A DNA stretch of 12,678 bases from an uncultured Christensenellaceae bacterium (lineage in GTDB: Bacteria; Bacillota; Clostridia; Christensenellales; Borkfalkiaceae): the NCBI GenBank assembly GCA_910587825.1, contig CAJUNJ010000016.1:1-12678 (forward strand). The letters are read 5' to 3'. The position numbers and the translations under genes were made by a program. Positions 1 through 7,059 of this stretch are shown piece by piece (the first letter of the stretch is position 1; each line of letters begins with the position of its first letter). The notes under the pieces are model-generated. The model saw only the letters and a list, made by a program, of their open reading frames with translations. It ran no database searches and was not told the DNA's origin.

Positions 1-2
1 TG

Positions 3-491
3 AGATATTTCAACCCCGTCGGCGCGCACGAAAGCGGGCTTATAGGCGAGGATCCGAAGGGCATTCCCAACAACCTTACGCCGTACATTGCAAAGGTCGC
101 CATAGGCGAACTTAAAGAAGTGGGGGTCTTCGGCAACGACTATCCCACACACGACGGCACGGGCGTGCGCGACTATATCCACGTTGTCGACCTTGCCAAA
201 GGTCACGTCGCTTCCATCGAAAAGACGGTAAATAGCGGTGTGTACGTCTACAATCTCGGTACAGGCAACGGTTACAGCGTATTAGACGTCATTCACGCCT
301 TTGAAAAGGCTTGCGGGCATAAACTGCCTTACTCCGTAAAGCCCCGCCGCGACGGCGATATAGCGGCTTGTTATGCGGACTGTTCCAAGGCGGAAAAGGA
401 ACTCGGCTGGAAGGCGGAGCTTGGCATTGACGAAATGTGCGCTTCGCTGTGGAAGTGGCAGACAATGAACCCCGAAGGTTATAAAAACTGA
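3..491 (+). CDS. galE: UDP-glucose 4-epimerase, C-terminal part (5' end outside window)
   Basis: The frame is open from the left edge and ends at TGA 489-491, so only about 162 C-terminal residues are present, roughly half of a normal ~330-residue GalE. The enzyme interconverts UDP-glucose and UDP-galactose in the cytoplasm with bound NAD (Leloir pathway and cell-surface sugar supply). Visible family landmarks in order are RYFNPVGAHESGLIGEDP at the start (sugar-nucleotide binding segment after the catalytic YxxxK, which lies off-window), NNLTPYIAKVAIG, the GTGVRDYIHVVDLAKGH segment, and YSVKPRRDGDIAACYAD with its UDP-contacting arginine, followed by the usual short helical tail. The internal GTG at 120 is not a start, because the homologous reading continues upstream of it. 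The gene ends 20 bp before a strong hairpin terminator. Identification is by recognised family motifs. Confidence 0.95.
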   Translation, partial: RYFNPVGAHESGLIGEDPKGIPNNLTPYIAKVAIGELKEVGVFGNDYPTHDGTGVRDYIHVVDLAKGHVASIEKTVNSGVYVYNLGTGNGYSVLDVIHAFEKACGHKLPYSVKPRRDGDIAACYADCSKAEKELGWKAELGIDEMCASLWKWQTMNPEGYKN

Positions 492-510
492 AAAAATTTG
501 AAAATAAAGA

Positions 511-548
511 AAAGTGCGCGACGGCTGAAATGTGCCGCCGCGCACTTT
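511..548. terminator. Bidirectional intrinsic terminator between galE and the convergent chimeric gene
   Basis: AAAGTGCGCG (511-520) pairs perfectly with CGCGCACTTT (539-548). After one mismatch the stem extends by four more pairs (CGGC/GCCG) around an 8-nt loop. On the minus strand the stem is followed by a T-rich run; on the plus strand it is followed by TTTATATTT. It lies between two convergent genes, so it probably serves both. Confidence 0.85.
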
Positions 549-599
549 ATATTTGCGCGCATATGTCTTTAAGTTTATTTGTCGCTCCGCGCATATGCG

Positions 600-1106
600 T
601 CAGTAACCGAGTGTAAGGTCAATCATATTTTTCGGTTGTTTGCCGTCCAAATACATCTGTACGTTGGCTGTTACGTCCTCAACGTATCTTGCGTGACCGT
701 CGCACACTTGCATCGCCTTGTGTGAAGACAATACTATGTTGTCAAGTTTGTCAAACTTCTCCGTGAACGGGAAATAGGGTTTTTCGCCGTTTTTCGGCTT
801 GGAACGCCAGGTATCGATAGCCGCGCCCGCAAGACTTCCCTCTTTAAGGCAGGAGTAAAGCGCTCTCTCGTCAATGCAGTTGCCCCTGCCGACGTTGACG
901 ATATATTTTCCTTTAAGCTTTGCAAGTATATCTGCGTCTATTATGTTCTCAGTCTGCGCCGTGTCGGGCAGGGCGGTGAGATATCTGGTCTTTCTGCCGA
1001 AGTTTTCAAGACACGCCAAAACGTTTGCTTCCGTTCCGCCGTAGCACGCGCCGAACGCCGTGCTGTCGGCAATGGTTTTTCCTTCCTGCGCGGAAAGCCC
1101 TAACAT
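600..1106 (-). CDS. Chimeric ORF: KDG-kinase-like N-terminus joined in frame to C-terminal part of a D-2-hydroxyacid dehydrogenase; probable gene remnant
   Basis: Residues 1-48 resemble the N-terminus of PfkB-family 2-keto-3-deoxygluconate kinase: MLGLS, then FGACYGGTEANVLACLENFG and RYLTALPD, the segment that binds the sugar acid. Codons just upstream of the ATG continue the match (FGEI before ML). From about residue 46 the sequence becomes the C-terminal portion of a D-isomer-specific 2-hydroxyacid dehydrogenase: TAQTENIID, KGKYIVNVGRG, LAGAAIDTW, and VLSSHKA with the catalytic-type histidine. The kinase DTxGAGD active site is missing, and so are the dehydrogenase GxGxxG Rossmann motif and its N-terminal catalytic domain, so neither activity is expected. 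The switch point lies near 960-975, where both families have an ALPD/LP-type segment, which suggests a deletion fusion or an assembly join. The start at 1106 is uncertain; ATT at 1130-1128 would add eight kinase-like residues. It follows the Nudix-like gene closely. Confidence 0.7.
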   Translation of the reverse strand: MLGLSAQEGKTIADSTAFGACYGGTEANVLACLENFGRKTRYLTALPDTAQTENIIDADILAKLKGKYIVNVGRGNCIDERALYSCLKEGSLAGAAIDTWRSKPKNGEKPYFPFTEKFDKLDNIVLSSHKAMQVCDGHARYVEDVTANVQMYLDGKQPKNMIDLTLGY

Positions 1107-1123
1107 AATTTCGCCGAATGCCG

Positions 1124-2668
1124 TTATAATTTATCGTTTATCTCCAGATGTCTTTCTATTCTGTCCCCGCAGACGTTTGCAAAGTACAGGCATGACAGCA
1201 AAGCTTCACCGCATTGGCGTTTATAATTTGCGTTAAACGCTTTTCTCAGTCTGTGAGCGCTTCCGTCGAAAGCCGATTTTAACGCGTTGACCTGAGGTGC
1301 GAATTTGCGTTTTACGCGCATTATATGCCTTGCCTTGACTTTAAGCGCGTATGTGTAGTCAAGTATTATTTCATTGCCCTTGATAAGGTAAAATTCGCTT
1401 TCCAGCTTGTCGTCGGTAAGCTTGGGCAGTATTTCGCTTGTAACGCCGTCCGCGAATTTTTTTGCTTTGCTTTCAAGCAGCTTCAAAAATTCGCACGAGC
1501 GGTGTTTTGATACCGCGTAAAAGTATATGTTTGGTTTTCCGCCCTCTAACAGGTCGCGGGCAATGCCCAAAAGGCTGTCCGAAAGATTAAACTCTTCAAA
1601 ATCTTCTTCGCCTAAACCGTAGTTGTTTTCAATCGTCTTGAAAATTATTTTTTTAAAGACTTCTTCGGCTTGTTCGTGTCCGGAAGCTATTTTGCCGTCG
1701 GGGGTAAGGCTTATTTCGTTTTCCTTCATCGCAAGAGAAATGGGCTGGGCAAACTTGTTTTTCCAAATCGCCTTTTTTCTGCCGCGCTTTTCAAGCAACA
1801 GATAACCGTCCTTGGTAAGTATAATTCCGTTTATACCCGTCTGGTTGCTAAGTTGCGAAAGGGATAGGGGATTTATTTTGGTATCGAATTCGTAAAGCTC
1901 GCGCAAGGTGACGGCGTCGCCTATTTTATAGTCCATACAGCGGTTTGTTACAAGCATATCGAAGTATTTCGTGCGCATTGTGTCAAGCACAAGCATACCG
2001 TCGGCATAGTCCAGATCGTTAAGCCTTACCGTGACGTTGTTGCGTATTTCCGAACCTCCGTGCGCGCCCAAAAGCGCAAGCGCGTTTTCTGTTACAAAGG
2101 AAGGGAGGGTATAAAACTTGTTGCTGTCGCGGAAAGATACGCGCGTATCGCCGGCAATGTTTGCGAAAACGTTTACGGCGGGCAGGTTAAGCCTGCCGTT
2201 CATATATTCGTCAATCTCGTTACGGCGCGCCTTATATTCCGGCGAATACTTATCGCGGGCGTTGTTCTTCGGCGTTTTGACTTTACCGTGTTTGGAAGCT
2301 ACCGTGTAAAGGTTCATAACCGCGCCGTCTTTTGAAAAATAGTTTCGGTTTTCGGGCATAGGCGGTTTTTTATGCCCGCGGTACTTGCATATTATCTTAT
2401 GCCTGTCGTCGTCAAGCTTTGCGGACTCTTCCAGCTCCTGCATAACTTTAATTGCTGTTTTTGCAACTAACAGGGAGACGAAGCCCGCAAGGAATATGGA
2501 AATAAAGTCGCCTCCGGCAATAAGTTCCAACAGGTTTGCCCATAGACCGTTTTCATTGTTCAGATAGTTGTACAAAGCGACGAGACCGACGCAAGCTCCG
2601 CTGAAAAAGAGCAACTGAACCCAGAAGTTATGCACGGCTTTTTTAAGAAATTTGACAAGCTTTTTCAT
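1124..2668 (-). CDS. Two-TM membrane protein with degenerate Nudix-like domain, function unknown
   Basis: This 514-residue protein has an N-terminal membrane anchor: hydrophobic segments at about 14-35 and 54-73, with a basic N-terminus (MKKLVKFLKK). A soluble, probably cytoplasmic region rich in K, R, D and E follows. At about 277-297 there is a strand pattern typical of Nudix folds (NGIILTKDGYLLLEKRGR). Residues 330-352 have exact Nudix-box spacing (G-x5-E-x7-K-T-I-E-N-N-Y-G-L), but the catalytic REUxEE core is replaced by KTIENN, so hydrolase activity is doubtful. I do not recognise the family by name. ATG 2668 is preceded by AGGA nine bases upstream and lies about 18 nt from the start site predicted from a perfect sigma-A promoter. 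The last codons contain GGAG, which could prime translation of the overlapping downstream ORF. Nudix assignment is inferred from motif spacing only. Confidence 0.8.
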   Translation of the reverse strand: MKKLVKFLKKAVHNFWVQLLFFSGACVGLVALYNYLNNENGLWANLLELIAGGDFISIFLAGFVSLLVAKTAIKVMQELEESAKLDDDRHKIICKYRGHKKPPMPENRNYFSKDGAVMNLYTVASKHGKVKTPKNNARDKYSPEYKARRNEIDEYMNGRLNLPAVNVFANIAGDTRVSFRDSNKFYTLPSFVTENALALLGAHGGSEIRNNVTVRLNDLDYADGMLVLDTMRTKYFDMLVTNRCMDYKIGDAVTLRELYEFDTKINPLSLSQLSNQTGINGIILTKDGYLLLEKRGRKKAIWKNKFAQPISLAMKENEISLTPDGKIASGHEQAEEVFKKIIFKTIENNYGLGEEDFEEFNLSDSLLGIARDLLEGGKPNIYFYAVSKHRSCEFLKLLESKAKKFADGVTSEILPKLTDDKLESEFYLIKGNEIILDYTYALKVKARHIMRVKRKFAPQVNALKSAFDGSAHRLRKAFNANYKRQCGEALLSCLYFANVCGDRIERHLEINDKL

Positions 2669-2692
2669 CTTTTGTCCTAAGTTTTTTTATTA

Positions 2693-2721
2693 ATTATACG
2701 GCAGATATTTTCTGTTGTCAA
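2693..2721 (-). promoter_or_regulatory. Perfect-consensus sigma-A promoter for the Nudix-like gene
   Basis: Read on the minus strand, TTGACA (2721-2716), a 17-bp spacer and TATAAT (2698-2693) match the vegetative consensus at all 12 positions. The predicted start near 2686 gives a leader of about 18 nt before ATG 2668. The promoter starts only 5 bp downstream of the preceding terminator. Confidence 0.9.
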
Positions 2722-2725
2722 TATT

Positions 2726-2758
2726 AAAACGGCCGAGGAAATTTTCCTCAGCCGTTTT
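2726..2758 (-). terminator. Intrinsic terminator of the transglutaminase-like gene
   Basis: AAAACGGC (2726-2733) pairs with GCCGTTTT (2751-2758). After one mismatch the stem continues with GAGGAA/TTCCTC around a tight loop. On the minus strand the stem ends in TTTT followed by AATATT. It lies 13 bp beyond the TAA of the large gene at 2771. Confidence 0.85.
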
Positions 2759-2770
2759 ACTTGTGTAAAT

Positions 2771-5700
2771 TTATCTGTTCTTTCTGCGTGCCGCAACAAC
2801 TATTACCGATACCATAACCGCTGCCGCCAATACAACGCATACAACCGTTATCGCAATGATAAGCGTCTTGTTGTCGGTGGGTGCGGGGTCATTTCCGTCG
2901 GGAAGATTGCCTTCGTTACCGCCGGGGTTGGTGCTATCGCCGGGGTTGGTGCTACCGCCGGGGTTGGTGCTACCGCCGGGGTTGGTGCTACCGCCGTCAG
3001 GTAACGGGTTGGTGGGGTAGACCGGCTGATCCTTGACTTCGACGATATGTTTGGTTGCTTCAACAGCTTCATCGATGACGTTGCTGCTTACTTTTTCCTG
3101 TACACGCGCCGCGGCCGCGTCGGCAATGTATTGAATAACAAGCTGGTTGTTTATTTCCAAATCTTCATCCGAATAGTTAAGCGTAAGTTTTCCGTTTACT
3201 ACTCTGTCTTTAATTTCTTTGCCGTTAAGTTTGACCGAATAAATGCCGTAGCCGTCGTCGGGCTGAATGGTGTAGGTATAAGTCGTGTCATCCCAAGCGG
3301 TTGAAGAATCGTCGGTTTGTTTTAACGAACGTATTTTACCGTCTTCCAATGTAAGCTTGCCGCCCTTGCCTTCGATGCTTGCGTAAGTTATTTTGTCGGT
3401 TACTTTGTCGGCGTCTACAACGGCCACCATATAGGGGGAGAAGCTTGTTACGCACGCTACGATACCGAACTGAGTTACAACACAGGGAACTTCCTCGATT
3501 ATATACTCGTCGCCTTGAATATGTTTACGGTGGTACAGCTTGAACGTAACGCCTTCATCTTTAGGACCGTAGCCTTCGGGGAAACCGAGCGCGATTTTGA
3601 CGTAGCTTCCGTCGGGAATTGTAGGGTATTTACCGCACATCTGCAAATAAATATCGTAAGTCTCGCTGGATTTAACGTCGCTTTTAGATACGTTAGAGCC
3701 CTCGATACCGCCTATTCCGTCGAGAATAGAGTCAACGGTTTCGGTGTCCGCTCTTTCCGCAACAAGCATCATTTGGCTTCTTTCCGCTTCGGAGAAAAGA
3801 CTGTTGCCGTTTTCGTCCTTAAAATTGTCTTCCGAAAGGTCGGAGTTTGATACAAGCTCAGGCTGAGCGCAGCAGTCTACCCAAAGTCTGCCGTCGTAGT
3901 TAAAGCGCGCGGGACAGGCAAGATATGCTCTTGAAAAGCCGAAATTAACGCTGTTGGGAGCTTTATTCAAAGTTTCTTCTTTAAATGTTCCGTCCGGCTG
4001 TTTTCTCATAACCTTTCTGGCGGAACCCAAATTCGAGAAGAAGAAATTGTAACCCATATCATTGTGTTCGTACATAAGACTTGGGCAGAATTTAAACTCA
4101 ACTGTACATTCGTCAATCAACTTAACGTAAGTTCCGTCTTTGTAAGGAACGAAGAAGGCATATTCCTGTGCGTTGGGGTGAATTGATGTAAACGATATTC
4201 CTATGGGCTGAGTTTTGTCAAGTATATGCAAAGGCTGGTCGTATTTTACTTTTAAAACAAACGCACTGTTCGGGTTCATTTTGGAATTGTTCTTATTATC
4301 GCGCATTGCGTCGCTTATTGTAAGTTTTGCGTTAAAGTCGGGGGAGGCTTCAAAATCAACATAGGGAGCGGGTGTATACGTACCGTAGCTTTCGTTGGTT
4401 TTGACATCGCTGATTGCAACCGCGTTTATTTCGTTCATTAAAGCGTTGCTGTAATAATAGAAAAAATATGGATCTTTTTCAGGATCTTTACCTAACGTCG
4501 GATCGTTGCCTGTGTAATCGTCGGGAGTAGCTCTGTCGGGTTTTACGTCGAATATAGCTATTTGAATGCCGTAAACCGAACTGTTATCGTAATAACGGGT
4601 TTGAGTGCCGGTGTCCTTTAAGAACTCGTCAAAGTCTGCGCCGCCGTTGTATTCAACCAGCACACGTCTCCAATATTCGATAACGTTCCAGTTTGTCCAT
4701 TTTATCTGCATGATGCCGTTTTTATCAGGCGCATAATAGGATTCGCGTTTTGCAAGATAAAGTCCGTCTTCTTCAAACAGCTTTTTCGCGCTCTTTCCGT
4801 TATAGCTTACGGTTATGTAAGTGTCTACAAGGTCGTGTTGAAAATCGTCTTTTTCTCCCGTCTGTTCATATGTTAAAGAAACTTGAAGACCATCGGTCTT
4901 ATCGGTGCTTCCGTAGGTGATAGGAGATAATTCGGGGTATCTAAGTTTGTAACCGGAAGAGGAAATAACTCCGTCGGTAACGTGCAATTCCGCATCGAAA
5001 CCGGAGCTCATTACTGCGTATTTGGTTCTGCTGTAAGAAGACGAGTTCCAGGTAACGTCCATGGAATACCACGCGCCGTTGCTTGCCGCTCTGCTTGCCG
5101 CGAAGGTCTGCGCGCTCTCCTCTGCGGGATTTTCAAGCCATACGTAGTTCCACATATGATAAACGCTCGCGCTGCTATTGAAGCCGTATTCGTCTTTATT
5201 GTTACTGTAACCGTTTACGGTAATGCAGGGAATGCCCAACGCGTCCATAATTACTTTATATGAGGTGGAAAATCCTCCGCAAACAGCCTTGCCTTCGATA
5301 AGTCCGCCGTAGGGGGTGTTGATGTAAGCCTCGGCTACGTAGTTGGGGTCGTCCTTGTTATCGTAAGCAGCGTAATCGTATTCGATGTTTTCCGCAAGGT
5401 AAATATTTACTTCTTTTGCAAGATAAACGTCTCTGGCAACGTATTCGTTGTAATCGTTTTCTTTTTTGGTAACAAGGTCGACGATTTCGTTGACCTTTGC
5501 GTTGTAAGCCGTAATCGCCGTTTCAACCGAAGCTGATGTATTGAAGCCGTTGTCGTAGAAGAGGTTTGCTTCACGTCCGCTGTTGAGATAGCCTACGTAA
5601 TTCCCGCCGCTCTTGCCGACGCTTATCGTAAGTTTGTAAAAGTTTATGTAAAAGATTTCGGGATGGTCGGTAAGGAACGCGTCGCGCGCCGCGGCAAATG

Positions 5701-6034
5701 CGCGGGGAACTTCAAGGTTACCGTCTTCAATCCAGGCTTTAAGCTGGGCTGAAGTAACTATGTCGCTGATGTTATAATCCACAACACCGTCCTTGAAATC
5801 TTCTTCCTTGTTGAGCTTGTCAAGTACTTCGTAAAATCTTTTTGCAAGTGTATATTCTTTGTTTTCCGTGTTTAAAAGATTGTCGTAGAAGAAGTGCTTC
5901 GCGTCGGGTGCGGAGCTGTCTTCGGCTTTTGCAACGCCTTTACCGCCCGCAAGCATACCTGCGCTTAAAGAAAGCGAAAGCACGCAGGCGGCGCCAAGAC
6001 CCGCAAGTGTGATTTTTTTTGCAATTGTTTTCAT
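2771..6034 (-). CDS. Surface-anchored transglutaminase-like (C-H-D) protein
   Basis: This 1087-residue exported protein starts at ATG 6034, seven bases after GGAGG. The frame is open further upstream to 6121, but that extension crosses the promoter and is rejected. A signal peptide (basic MKTIAKK, hydrophobic core) ends at AKA37. A transglutaminase-like cysteine-protease domain occupies about 200-340, with C252 in GKAVCGGFS, H293 in YHMWNYVWL and D326 in WYSMDVTWN. This is the standard C-H-D triad, so a peptidase, amidase or cross-linking activity on extracellular peptides is plausible; the substrate is unknown. A long beta-rich region follows, ending in an Ig-like stretch (GIYSVKLNGKEI). Then comes a Gly/Ser/Thr/Asn/Pro linker with GGSTNP repeats (about 1015-1038), a single TM helix (about 1058-1082) and the cytoplasmic tail RRKNR. 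I see no LPxTG sorting motif. It has its own promoter and terminator. Confidence 0.9.
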   Translation of the reverse strand: MKTIAKKITLAGLGAACVLSLSLSAGMLAGGKGVAKAEDSSAPDAKHFFYDNLLNTENKEYTLAKRFYEVLDKLNKEEDFKDGVVDYNISDIVTSAQLKAWIEDGNLEVPRAFAAARDAFLTDHPEIFYINFYKLTISVGKSGGNYVGYLNSGREANLFYDNGFNTSASVETAITAYNAKVNEIVDLVTKKENDYNEYVARDVYLAKEVNIYLAENIEYDYAAYDNKDDPNYVAEAYINTPYGGLIEGKAVCGGFSTSYKVIMDALGIPCITVNGYSNNKDEYGFNSSASVYHMWNYVWLENPAEESAQTFAASRAASNGAWYSMDVTWNSSSYSRTKYAVMSSGFDAELHVTDGVISSSGYKLRYPELSPITYGSTDKTDGLQVSLTYEQTGEKDDFQHDLVDTYITVSYNGKSAKKLFEEDGLYLAKRESYYAPDKNGIMQIKWTNWNVIEYWRRVLVEYNGGADFDEFLKDTGTQTRYYDNSSVYGIQIAIFDVKPDRATPDDYTGNDPTLGKDPEKDPYFFYYYSNALMNEINAVAISDVKTNESYGTYTPAPYVDFEASPDFNAKLTISDAMRDNKNNSKMNPNSAFVLKVKYDQPLHILDKTQPIGISFTSIHPNAQEYAFFVPYKDGTYVKLIDECTVEFKFCPSLMYEHNDMGYNFFFSNLGSARKVMRKQPDGTFKEETLNKAPNSVNFGFSRAYLACPARFNYDGRLWVDCCAQPELVSNSDLSEDNFKDENGNSLFSEAERSQMMLVAERADTETVDSILDGIGGIEGSNVSKSDVKSSETYDIYLQMCGKYPTIPDGSYVKIALGFPEGYGPKDEGVTFKLYHRKHIQGDEYIIEEVPCVVTQFGIVACVTSFSPYMVAVVDADKVTDKITYASIEGKGGKLTLEDGKIRSLKQTDDSSTAWDDTTYTYTIQPDDGYGIYSVKLNGKEIKDRVVNGKLTLNYSDEDLEINNQLVIQYIADAAAARVQEKVSSNVIDEAVEATKHIVEVKDQPVYPTNPLPDGGSTNPGGSTNPGGSTNPGDSTNPGGNEGNLPDGNDPAPTDNKTLIIAITVVCVVLAAAVMVSVIVVAARRKNR
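2921..2992 (-). repeat. Four tandem 18-bp repeats encoding GGSTNP-type linker
   Basis: The unit GCCGGGGTTGGTGCTACC (plus-strand reading) occurs four times back to back at 2921-2938, 2939-2956, 2957-2974 and 2975-2992. The first copy differs by one base (TATC for TACC), giving Asp in place of Gly. The unit is a multiple of three, so copy-number change would lengthen or shorten the wall-spanning linker without a frameshift. Confidence 0.95.
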
Positions 6035-6088
6035 AAAACCTCCAAAAGGGTTTGTTTTTGTACTTTTCCTGTCGGAATGTACGACTAA

Positions 6089-6117
6089 TTTATAACCTAA
6101 CAAATAGCGTTTGTCAA
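6089..6117 (-). promoter_or_regulatory. Sigma-A promoter of the transglutaminase-like gene
   Basis: On the minus strand, TTGACA (6117-6112), a 17-bp spacer and TATAAA (6094-6089). The expected start near 6082 gives a leader of about 48 nt and decides the translation start at 6034 over the upstream ATG at 6121. Confidence 0.85.
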
Positions 6118-6138
6118 GCATTTAAACGTATTTTTATC

Positions 6139-6180
6139 AAAATTGCGCTTTTTGACAAAATTAAATCAAGCGTCAATTTT
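6139..6180 (-). terminator. Weak inverted repeat downstream of relQ, possible terminator
   Basis: AAAATTGCGCTT (6139-6150) is complementary to AAGCGTCAATTTT (6168-6180) with a one-base bulge and a 17-nt loop. It is the only hairpin in the 208-bp relQ/transglutaminase spacer. It is AT-rich and lacks a following T tract, so some read-through is likely. Confidence 0.25.
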
Positions 6181-6242
6181 CTTTACAATATTATATATAT
6201 GCGTAATTTTCGCACCGTGCACAGTAATAAGAAATAGAAAAT

Positions 6243-6929
6243 TTATGCGTCGGCGGGCAAAGCGGCGCCGTTTACTTTGCTTTTAACTTCCAGCATTTTC
6301 CTGTCAAGTACGTTGCAAAGTTCGGCGCAGTCGGCAAGTTGACGTGCAATTTGCGCCTGCGTATCTCCGCTTAAATTTTTTTTGTACCTCAGCTTATGTT
6401 CAAGGTCCGCCCAGGATTCCATTGTAATGGTTCTAAGCTGAATTTCAACTTTCATATTGCGCGTTTCGCCGTACAGGAAGATGGGTATTTCAATAATCAG
6501 GTGCAGGCTTCTGTAACCGTTTTCTTTGGGGTTTTTTATATAATCTTTGGTTTGTATCAGGGTGACGTCGTCCTGACCGGTAATACAGTCCGCAAGCATA
6601 TAAATATCGTCCAGAAATGAACATATAACGCGTATACCGGCTACGTCGTGCAGTTCCCTTTCAATCGTTTCGGGGGTAACGGGCAGTCCGCGCCTTAAAA
6701 GCTTTTCGGCAATGCTTTCGGGCGACTTTAATCTCGTCTTTATGCTCTCTATGGGGTTTCGTTCGTTTTGAACCGAAAAAATTTCGTTGAGCACGCGGAA
6801 TTTTGTTTCCGCTTCGTATATGGCGCACTTGTATCTTGCCATCAGTTCGCGGGTTAAAACCAGCTGTTCCGCAACCTGCTTGTCGGTCAGTACTTCGGCA
6901 AGCTTTTGTCTTAAAGTTTTTTCTTCCAA
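6243..6929 (-). CDS. relQ: Small alarmone synthetase, RelQ/YjbM type (GTP pyrophosphokinase)
   Basis: This 228-residue cytoplasmic enzyme transfers pyrophosphate from ATP to GDP or GTP to make (p)ppGpp. It is a synthetase-only RelA/SpoT homologue with no HD hydrolase, TGS or ACT domain. RelQ proteins are usually about 210 residues. Motifs in order are SIKTRLKSPESIAEKL (62-77, ATP site), HDVAGIRVIC (94-103), DYIKNPKENGYRSLH (129-143, G-loop with the guanine-stacking tyrosine) and VEIQLRTITMESWADLEHKLRY (161-182, catalytic Glu region). A helical tail follows, fitting the tetramerising C-terminus known in this subfamily, whose characterised members are activated allosterically by pppGpp. ATG 6929 has AGGAG eight bases upstream. 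It is a single gene with a divergent neighbour. The symbol rests on motif match and domain content; RelP is the less likely alternative. Confidence 0.9.
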   Translation of the reverse strand: MEEKTLRQKLAEVLTDKQVAEQLVLTRELMARYKCAIYEAETKFRVLNEIFSVQNERNPIESIKTRLKSPESIAEKLLRRGLPVTPETIERELHDVAGIRVICSFLDDIYMLADCITGQDDVTLIQTKDYIKNPKENGYRSLHLIIEIPIFLYGETRNMKVEIQLRTITMESWADLEHKLRYKKNLSGDTQAQIARQLADCAELCNVLDRKMLEVKSKVNGAALPADA

Positions 6930-6944
6930 ATCAAATCTCCTTTT

Positions 6945-6962
6945 GAAGGACGTCTGTCCTTC
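6945..6962 (-). promoter_or_regulatory. Stem-loop at the predicted 5' end of relQ mRNA
   Basis: GAAGGAC and GTCCTTC form a perfect 7-bp stem with a 4-nt loop. With the -10 box at 6974-6969, transcription should begin at or near 6962. The hairpin would then be the first structure of the message, ending four bases before AGGAG. It could protect the 5' end or tune translation. Confidence 0.5.
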
Positions 6963-6968
6963 ACCGTA

Positions 6969-6997
6969 AATATAACCCCGCCGTATGCAAACGGCAA
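6969..6997 (-). promoter_or_regulatory. Candidate relQ promoter
   Basis: On the minus strand, TTGCCG (6997-6992), a 17-bp spacer and TATATT (6974-6969). The -35 box matches four of six consensus bases. Spacing and position relative to the relQ start are good. Confidence 0.55.
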
Positions 6998-7029
6998 GGC
7001 TTTACAGTGAAAATATTCTGAAAATTGCG

Positions 7030-7059
7030 TTGACAGCGTCTGCGGATATGTTGTAATAT
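7030..7059 (+). promoter_or_regulatory. Promoter of the six-TM membrane protein
   Basis: TTGACA (7030-7035), an 18-bp spacer and TAATAT (7054-7059). The predicted start near 7066 gives a leader of about 29 nt with AGGGGG before ATG 7095. It is back to back with the relQ promoter, whose -35 box ends 32 bp away. Confidence 0.75.

Noticed and set aside
555..600. Repeated GCGCATATG words flanking 565-590 as a regulatory operator
   Set aside because: The self-complementary core CATATG makes the 8-bp pairing weak evidence. The site lies between two gene ends, where no operator is expected.
734..925. Overlapping minus-strand ORF inside the chimeric gene, and similar long antisense ORFs inside the transglutaminase and M60 genes
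   Set aside because: These lie in other frames of clearly coding sequence, have Arg/Ser/Pro-rich or Phe/Arg-rich shadow composition, and lack ribosome binding sites.
6035..6121. N-terminal extension of the transglutaminase-like ORF to ATG 6121
   Set aside because: It would start upstream of the -35/-10 boxes at 6089-6117 and place 29 hydrophilic residues before an obvious signal peptide. ATG 6034 has a strong GGAGG site.
6152..6200. Plus-strand TTGACA with AT-rich downstream sequence as a promoter
   Set aside because: No -10 box falls at an acceptable spacing, and no plus-strand gene follows; the next real gene is on the minus strand.
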